Assembly: GCA_032988165.1 (NCBI GenBank)
Contig: JANTQF010000005.1
Span: forward strand, 62,001-126,000
DNA length: 64,000 nt
Reading direction: 5' to 3'
From: Emmonsiellopsis sp. PD_33
Lineage: Eukaryota > Ascomycota > Eurotiomycetes > Onygenales > Ajellomycetaceae
Position 1 is the stretch's first letter; the number at the start of each line of letters is the position of its first letter. The translations under genes and the position numbers were made by a program. Of the stretch, positions 57,899 to 64,000 are shown piece by piece. The notes beneath the pieces were generated by a model that was not told the origin of the DNA, ran no database searches, and worked only from the letters and a program-made list of their open reading frames with translations.

Positions 57899-60800
57899 TC
57901 AACGTGGTGGCCCAATAGGGGCCGGGTATCCAGAAGTAGAATTGGAAGTACTGGGACGACCGCTATCAAAAGAAGCGCGGAGGTCGTGTTTGGGAGTCAT
58001 GTCTCCCGGGGCGGTACCAAATGGGAATTTTTGGTCAAAACGAGCCGGCCAGCCGCCGCCGTCAGCGTTGAGGATATCTTCCTCTGGAAGGTTCACGCCG
58101 GAATCATTCCAAGGGTTGCGATATCCACTGTCACGGGACTCGATGGAAACGAGCGACGCCCTAGAAGCATTACTAGAAGCGTGTCTGAAGACGCCGTTGG
58201 GCGATGATCTATCCCGACGGGCGATAAACGACGTGAGGGAGGAAATGCTTGCGGGTTTGCGGATGCGACCGAAAATGGAGGAGCGATCGCTTGCATCGTC
58301 TGAAAAGTTGTGGCGAGTCGGAGAATCAGTAATAGGCGGAGGGGCATGTTGTAGCAATTTGGAATCGAAGAATGGCAATGATAGTTCAAAGGAGTCAGAC
58401 TTCGGTCGGGGGATGGCTCCCTTGACTGTGGCGGCATCGAGGCCACGCGGGATTAGTCGTGAAATGAGAAAATCTATGGCATCTTTAAGGCCACCGGCAT
58501 TGTTCCGTGTATACCCAAGGACAAGTCTGCCTTCCAGTGGAGTCTCATTCTCAGACGGTGCAGATTGTTCAGGATTTGTATCCACAAGAGCGTCCACCTC
58601 GTATTGTTCCTTGAGTTTTGCTTGGACGTCGCCAGAGAATTCGGGCGATTTAAAGAACTCTTGAAGCTCGGCAGAGTTCTGGAACAAAAGCTCGTGGCTC
58701 TCAGGAACCATACCCTATACGCGTGTTAGCGCCTTATCGATAGAACAGAATAGAGAGTAATAATCCTACCAGGAATGCATCGACCGCCTGAGGGACTTGG
58801 TACTCTGGTCCTGAGATGGTTACAATATCACTTGCTAGTTCAGTGCTTGGGAATTCAATCTTGCAGTTCCATTTCTTCTCAAGGTCCTCAATCTCCGACA
58901 TGCGGGAAAGAAGTTCACGATGGTAGAGACGGTTGATGACAACTGTCTCGGAAACAAATTCCGCGTCCTTTTAATACGGTCAGTAGGTGCAACAGCACAT
59001 AGTAGGACAGCAGTTATAAAACTTACGACTTTTTCAACCATATCCATGATCTCCTGTTTGACTAAATCAAGATTCTGGGCATTCCTGGCAGGGGTGCGAC
59101 AGATGACATTGTCGACTTTGACATCGTCATCCTCCTTTCCAACACCACCGCGGTCCATTGCATTCGAAAATTTGACGAAGACGGAATACTTCTTCATGAT
59201 ACGTTGGATATGTTGACCTCCGATGCCGATGATGCGCTTGTGATATTGATCTGGAACGTGGAAGGAGATAGACGCAGGCATTTCTTGTTCAACAAGGTCG
59301 AGTCCATTCTTTGTATGCTCATAATTGGCACTGCACACATCGATGTGGAAGTTGTACTCGTTGAAACCATCAAACAGAATTTGAACATTGCCTATCATAC
59401 ATGTAAGCACGCGTATATAAATAACGATGCGCATGTTTGAAATACAACTTACTTTGGCTCATGATCTTGTTAATCTTTCCATTCTTCTTCCCACTAACAA
59501 ACTCCTTGTGTTCATTTGCTAGCTCGATCTTTACACGCATCTGGTAAGCCCCCCGTGTTGCGAAGGGGATCTTATTGATGACCATCATAGCAACTTTGAT
59601 GGAATCATCGGATCCGCTCATGTTAAACGTCAGGTTGTCGTAGCTGACTTCGGCACCTGAGTTCGTGCAGATATCGGAAAGCATGGGTCTGATATCCGCA
59701 GAGGATGGATTATACTGTAGTTGGCCCCCTTGGTTAGGCATGACCCACCACGAGGCACTGTAGAATTGACCAGCCTGCGTGATTCCGTCAGCATGCGTAA
59801 CATGAAGTGGTATTATGAAATGAACCAGAAACCTACCAAAGCCATGATTTCTCTCACAGTACGTTCGATGTGCAATACCTCGATTCCTTGAACACGAACC
59901 AGACCACCTCGTTGGCTACCCAGCTGGGGAAGGATGATGTATGTGCCATTCATTTCCATTACTTTGCGAACCTTGTCTAGGCGTTCGAGAAGGATGCTGT
60001 CTATTTTGCTAGGGGACAATGCGACATCCTTGACATATATCTTGACGCCCATGACGAGGTCACGCAGTTTTTGCTTGGCCTGACTAATCTGCTCTTGGCT
60101 TTCTCCGGTGATATAGACCTCGTCCTCGCTCCTTCTATGAGCGCCAGGTGGGATGTAGCCAAAGATTCGGGGGAATGGTGGTGGGAAATAAATGGCAGTG
60201 TTGGTTGCGGCTTCGATCATCTTGATATTTTTGCGGGTACGACCGCCAACGAGGGTATGCATCGACAGCTCGAGTTTCAAGGCATCGACACGTCGTTTCA
60301 ACTAAGTTGCGTGTTAGATCTAGTTATTAGGGTGAAAGTCGAAGGTCGGGCTGTTAACATACAATTTGATCGATCATGATCAGCACTCTAGTCTTGGCAT
60401 GCTCTACGCTTTCGACATCACCATAGATTGCCACCCGAAACCGATTGTCGAGTCCGTTTTCCGTCGAATATCCATATGAAGACACAATAGCGCTATCAGC
60501 ATCCAGGATTTTGGGGCTTAGCAGGAAGATATCCGTTCCGGTGTACGCTGATAATGTGTCTAGGTGCTCAAGAACACTCGTCCGTATCGCATTCGCATTC
60601 GCGTCCATGACAAGGTTGACATCGATGTCAACAGTGGAACAACGCTTTGTTACAGTTAGTGGACGCTACATTTCCGTATGGGTTATGGGGACCGGGCCGG
60701 AGAGGGGGGGAAATGTCTCAGTAGGCACGTACCAGAGCAATCGGGGTCTCTTTGAAAATCTTCGCTCTCATCTTCTGGACGGTTTCGCCATCACCTGATA

Positions 60801-61263
60801 TGCAGACATTGCTCACGAGTCCTTGAGGGCGACGTTGTATTGAGGGGATAACCTTGGGTTCCGCCGAAGTTACGGTGGCTTCGATTCTACCGCCGCTGGT
60901 ATCGGCGATAGATTTGCATAACGCCCTTAGCGTTTCGACGTTATTCGCATGTACCGGAAGCTTGTGGATTGGTGTGCCTTGGGGGGTTCCCTCAGGAAAA
61001 GTCCAGCGCTGCGTGGCGCCAGGACTCGAGTGTAGGATGTCCTCGGGATCTGGTCCGGGGAGGTTCGATGAGAACGGGACGTTGAACGAGAGGTTGACGG
61101 TCGTGTCCCCTCCGGACGGGGCTGTGATGGGAGGAGGGCCGTGAGGCCGTCGAAGGGCCTGCGAGTTGGGTATCTCGGCGTGCGGACGGCCCATGCCAAA
61201 GGCTGGGGTCATTCTCTCCCAGCCATGACGAGCCTGGCCGGTGAAATTGGAGATTTTGTGCAT
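57899..61263 (-). CDS. Multi-KH-domain RNA-binding protein
   Basis: The minus-strand exons are 61263-60733, 60644-60363, 60301-59837, 59774-59453, 59391-59027, 58967-58770 and 58714-57899, giving 992 residues. Introns are 55-88 bp and all joins keep frame. KH-type GxxG loops with flanking beta-alpha patterns include LVGGRTRKNIKMIE, SGKKNGKINKIM and RIIGIGGQHIQRIMKKY. Less regular repeats surround them, so three or more KH folds in a vigilin or Bicaudal-C-like arrangement are likely. The last exon is Ser/Arg/Pro-rich and probably disordered. KH arrays bind single-stranded RNA, so a role in mRNA control is inferred. The ATG at 61263 is the first good one; the open frame extends upstream without ATG through Pro-rich codons and probably represents 5' untranslated sequence. 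Confidence 0.85.
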
Positions 61264-62012
61264 GGTGCGCGTGTGAGATCTAATCCGTCCCCTCAGGCAG
61301 ACGCGGGGGGAACAGACGGTGGAGGGCGAGGAGGAGCACGAGAGATAGTCACAGGCTAGGAAGGGCCGGGTAGGAATTGGGAGCCCTGGAGGAGGGGGCG
61401 GAGGTAGAGGAGGGGGAGATGGGGGAGACGGGCAAGCTGGCGGAGGTCGTTGGGAGCAAGCACTGTCGCGAGTGCAACGCTCGAGGTTGTGGTGGAGAGA
61501 GCCGGTGGTCTGTCTGGGCTGGGCTGAGTTTGGTCTGAGCCTGTGCGAGAAGCGACTAACCTCAAAATACGCCAAGTGCGAGCGGCCGTGCTGGGGTTCT
61601 CTTGCGCAAGGTCCGGGCCTGACAAAGACAGGCTAGGCGGCTAGGCGGGACACTAGACAAGGCGCTGGACGACGGGCTGCTCGAATCACAGGCGGCGGGC
61701 GGGTGGATCGAGGCAAAAGCAGGATTGGGATGGGGATCAAGCGACACGGTTGGCCGGCCGGGCAGAAGCAACAATGACCATGTCTCCTCCCTCTTGGGGG
61801 CAGTTCATGCAAGGCGATGTGGACACTGGTGATGGGAGGAGAGACAGCACAGAGCACGCACACGGAAACAACAGCAGCAACAGCAGCCAGGAAGCGCAGA
61901 CGGGCGGGCAGATTTGAGGTTGTGGGAGAAGAAGTTGGCGATGGACGTTGAAAGGTTCAGCCTCGACGGCGGGTCACGTGGCCGCTGAGTCAGCCACGGG
62001 CAAAAATGGACG

Positions 62013-62372
62013 ATGTCATCCATGTTGGATCCTTGGTTCCTTGGATGGACAGACTCCCGCTGCACGCCGGAATCTTTTCTCATTGACTACATTTTCCACC
62101 AGTATGGTACTGATTATAGGCTGTCATGGCCGGCTCAGCCATTGCTTGCTACATATATTTGGTCCAAGCTTGAAAGCAATGGCAACATCAAGTTACACCA
62201 CTGCGGGTGGAAAGTGACTCCAAACCACTTTACTATCTCAAGCCGCCATAGAAGACAGACCTCCTACCATGACCGCTTAATTTGCACTCTTCCCCAGAAT
62301 ATTAGTGCAACAGAGCAACAACTTCAGGGACTAGTGCTCTCTGGTCCTGCTCGCCAAACTAACAACAGATAA
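62013..62372 (+). CDS. Possible small protein, hypothetical
   Basis: An ATG-initiated frame of 119 codons ends at TAA 62370-62372. The translation is protein-like (for example ESFLIDYIFHQYGTDY and a mid-region CGWKVTPNHF) and not low-complexity. No signal peptide, domain or supporting intron is seen. It could be a chance frame or a fragment of an older gene. Confidence 0.22.
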   Translation: MSSMLDPWFLGWTDSRCTPESFLIDYIFHQYGTDYRLSWPAQPLLATYIWSKLESNGNIKLHHCGWKVTPNHFTISSRHRRQTSYHDRLICTLPQNISATEQQLQGLVLSGPARQTNNR

Positions 62373-63774
62373 CTAGTCAAAGTGCCGTGGGGGTTTTGGG
62401 CGCTTCTCCACGGACTTCATTCAAAAGTAATTTAGTTCCTTGCTATTTCCCAAGGGTATTGGCACTTTGTAACTTCACTTGCACTCTAGACTTTGAAGAC
62501 TACACTTCTGCATCAGCCTACCCCTGGTTGAAGGATGCACCTGGGCAGGCATTCATACCTTTTAGGTCGTAAGATTCACAGATCCATTCAAATCACCCAG
62601 TGTTTTGTAAATGTCCCCTCATCATACATTTCATCATCAAATGGGAGTTTGCCTCTCGAGTCTCCATGACGGTTGAATATCTATATAGGCTCGGAGAATA
62701 CATATGAGCAGGTGATTGAAGACACGGTACAGTACAAAGTTTCGCTGAATTCATGAGAGCAAGGATGGGCCAATCCACAGGCATAACTATCAAAAGGTCT
62801 CGGGCCTAGTAGAGAATTGCCTGTTGCCATGAGTGGACATCCCCTTCCCTGCGATCTGACCGCCGACATGGAGTGATAGATGAGTATGGGAAGCTCTGGT
62901 GGCAGGATAGCATCTACTCCGTAGTTACCTGTGAATGAGAGGAGCCAAAACCAAAGGTACGTACGGTCTGGATAAACAGTATAACTTGATTCCAAAGGAG
63001 CTGCCTGGCTAGCTCTCTAACAAAACTTGCTTCTCAGGGGCTCGCCAATTGACGCCCACTCCTTATCACGCCAGCTCAGGGAGACACCACTGTTCCCCTG
63101 CTATATAACTAGAAGGGAATCTGTATTGTGAGTGCTGATTTCTTGTTCGCAGTTATCTCTGGATGGCGGGTACATTAGTGAGGTCATAGACTCCCCAATT
63201 CTCCCAGGTTTGCCAGCAGCAATTACACGAAGATGCCGACGTTCAAACCCTCTTCCTAGTTAACTAACCACAGCGCAGGGGTTCTCCCGTATCTCCAGTA
63301 TCTCAACGTCATCCAACAATATCAGAGCTCACATCCATCACAGGGCTGTCAAAGGTGCATCTCTCTCCGCTGATTCGACCCAAAACCAACAAAGTTCACA
63401 ATTGTCGAGACTTTGAACCGGCTCCAGCCCTAGAGCCGCCCAATCCTTCGTTGCAGCCACTGGCTCCATTAGTTTGCTATTCCCCCGTCTCTCCGCAAAG
63501 GCAGTTATTAGGTTCCCTTCCATCCGTCCACAACCATGTCGACGTACTGTGAGTCTCCGCCCGAGTTGCACAGCCCCCTTCCACTTACTCTTATCAACTA
63601 GCTAATTGAGTCTCAGCAAGTAGTATCATGCTGCAGAGAAGTATCCAGGCACATCTGCACGATTGTGCCTGAAGACTGAGAAGGGGAAGAAACAAAAGAA
63701 AGAAAGAAGAGGGGGAACAAATCTCTGACATAACAATGATTTTATTCAACTAGCTAGTTACCAAACTTCCCACC

Positions 63775-64000
63775 ATGGATGCTTTTTTAACCATAAACCA
63801 GGGAAGAAAACTCAAAAATTGCTACGCAGCACTAACTTGGATCGAACCCTCCCCAACCACATCCAGGAAACCATGCATCAGTCCTCTGGGTATACCACTT
63901 TATACGCTTGGCGGGCGTGGAGTAAACGCATTCGGAACTTCTACAAAACTCAAAGATGAGCTCCAACTCCAACCTCAGTCACTCCAAGGTTCAAGTGAAA
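63775..64000 (+). CDS. Possible 5' end of a gene running off the window
   Basis: An ATG in a CACCATGG context starts a frame open for 75 codons to the window edge, beginning MDAFLTINQGRKL. The other two plus frames and the minus frames contain stops here. Composition is unremarkable and I recognise no domain, so the next bases decide whether it is real. Confidence 0.22.
   Translation, partial: MDAFLTINQGRKLKNCYAALTWIEPSPTTSRKPCISPLGIPLYTLGGRGVNAFGTSTKLKDELQLQPQSLQGSSE

Larger units (their letters stand above)
61264..64000. other. KH-gene promoter and right-hand intergenic region
   Basis: CT/GA-rich leader DNA lies to about 62000, then mixed DNA with no convincing gene. There is a TATATAA at 63103-63109 without a clear downstream gene. 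Two weak open frames are listed separately. Confidence 0.5.

Noticed and set aside
61264..61575. N-terminal extension of the KH protein
   Set aside because: The frame is open but lacks an ATG, and its translation is Pro-rich and unlike the rest, so it is treated as leader.

Overview
The window is fungal nuclear DNA. Its genes carry short introns (about 50-90 bp, GT...AG with CTAAC-type branch sites), and it holds two chitin synthases with myosin-like domains that only filamentous fungi have. A CpG-depleted, AT-rich transposon block also sits between normal-GC gene islands. Together these suggest a filamentous ascomycete, probably Eurotiomycetes and plausibly Onygenales. The order is an inference from gene content and the CpG-depleted repeats; no search was run.

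Layout: 1-9.1 kb is a gene island. It holds the 3' part of an alpha/beta hydrolase of the CGI-58/ABHD5 type, a small membrane protein divergent from a TatD-family hydrolase, and a nine-exon membrane protein whose long basic proline-rich tail shows only after splicing. From about 9.46 to 23.45 kb I found no CpG dinucleotide by eye. This block is a decayed plus-strand Helitron (Rep/helicase). A minus-strand Ty3/gypsy chromovirus with 297-bp LTRs and a TTATA target duplication is inserted in its helicase region. Both are full of stops explained by C-to-T or G-to-A change, the pattern of RIP-like mutation. The chromovirus also carries an antisense Cys-rich/acidic gene relic, and another dead minus-strand reading frame lies beyond the Helitron.

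From 23.67 kb normal DNA resumes: a thiamine-diphosphate enzyme (minus), an eight-exon phospholipase D-like protein, a long gene-poor stretch, a secreted proteinase K-type subtilisin, and then a head-to-head pair of chitin synthases. The class VII-type (csmB-like, minus, 37.1-42.7 kb) and class V (csmA-like, plus, 45.6-51.4 kb) genes share a 2.9-kb promoter region, the arrangement known from other filamentous ascomycetes. Both act in cell-wall chitin synthesis at growing tips and septa.

The right side holds a secreted anchored Cys-rich protein, an OTT_1508-like deaminase with a long disordered tail, a multi-KH RNA-binding protein (minus), and about 2.7 kb with no convincing gene. Exon coordinates were worked out by hand from splice motifs, frame continuity and family expectation. 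Internal junctions that keep phase are reliable; some 5' ends are not.
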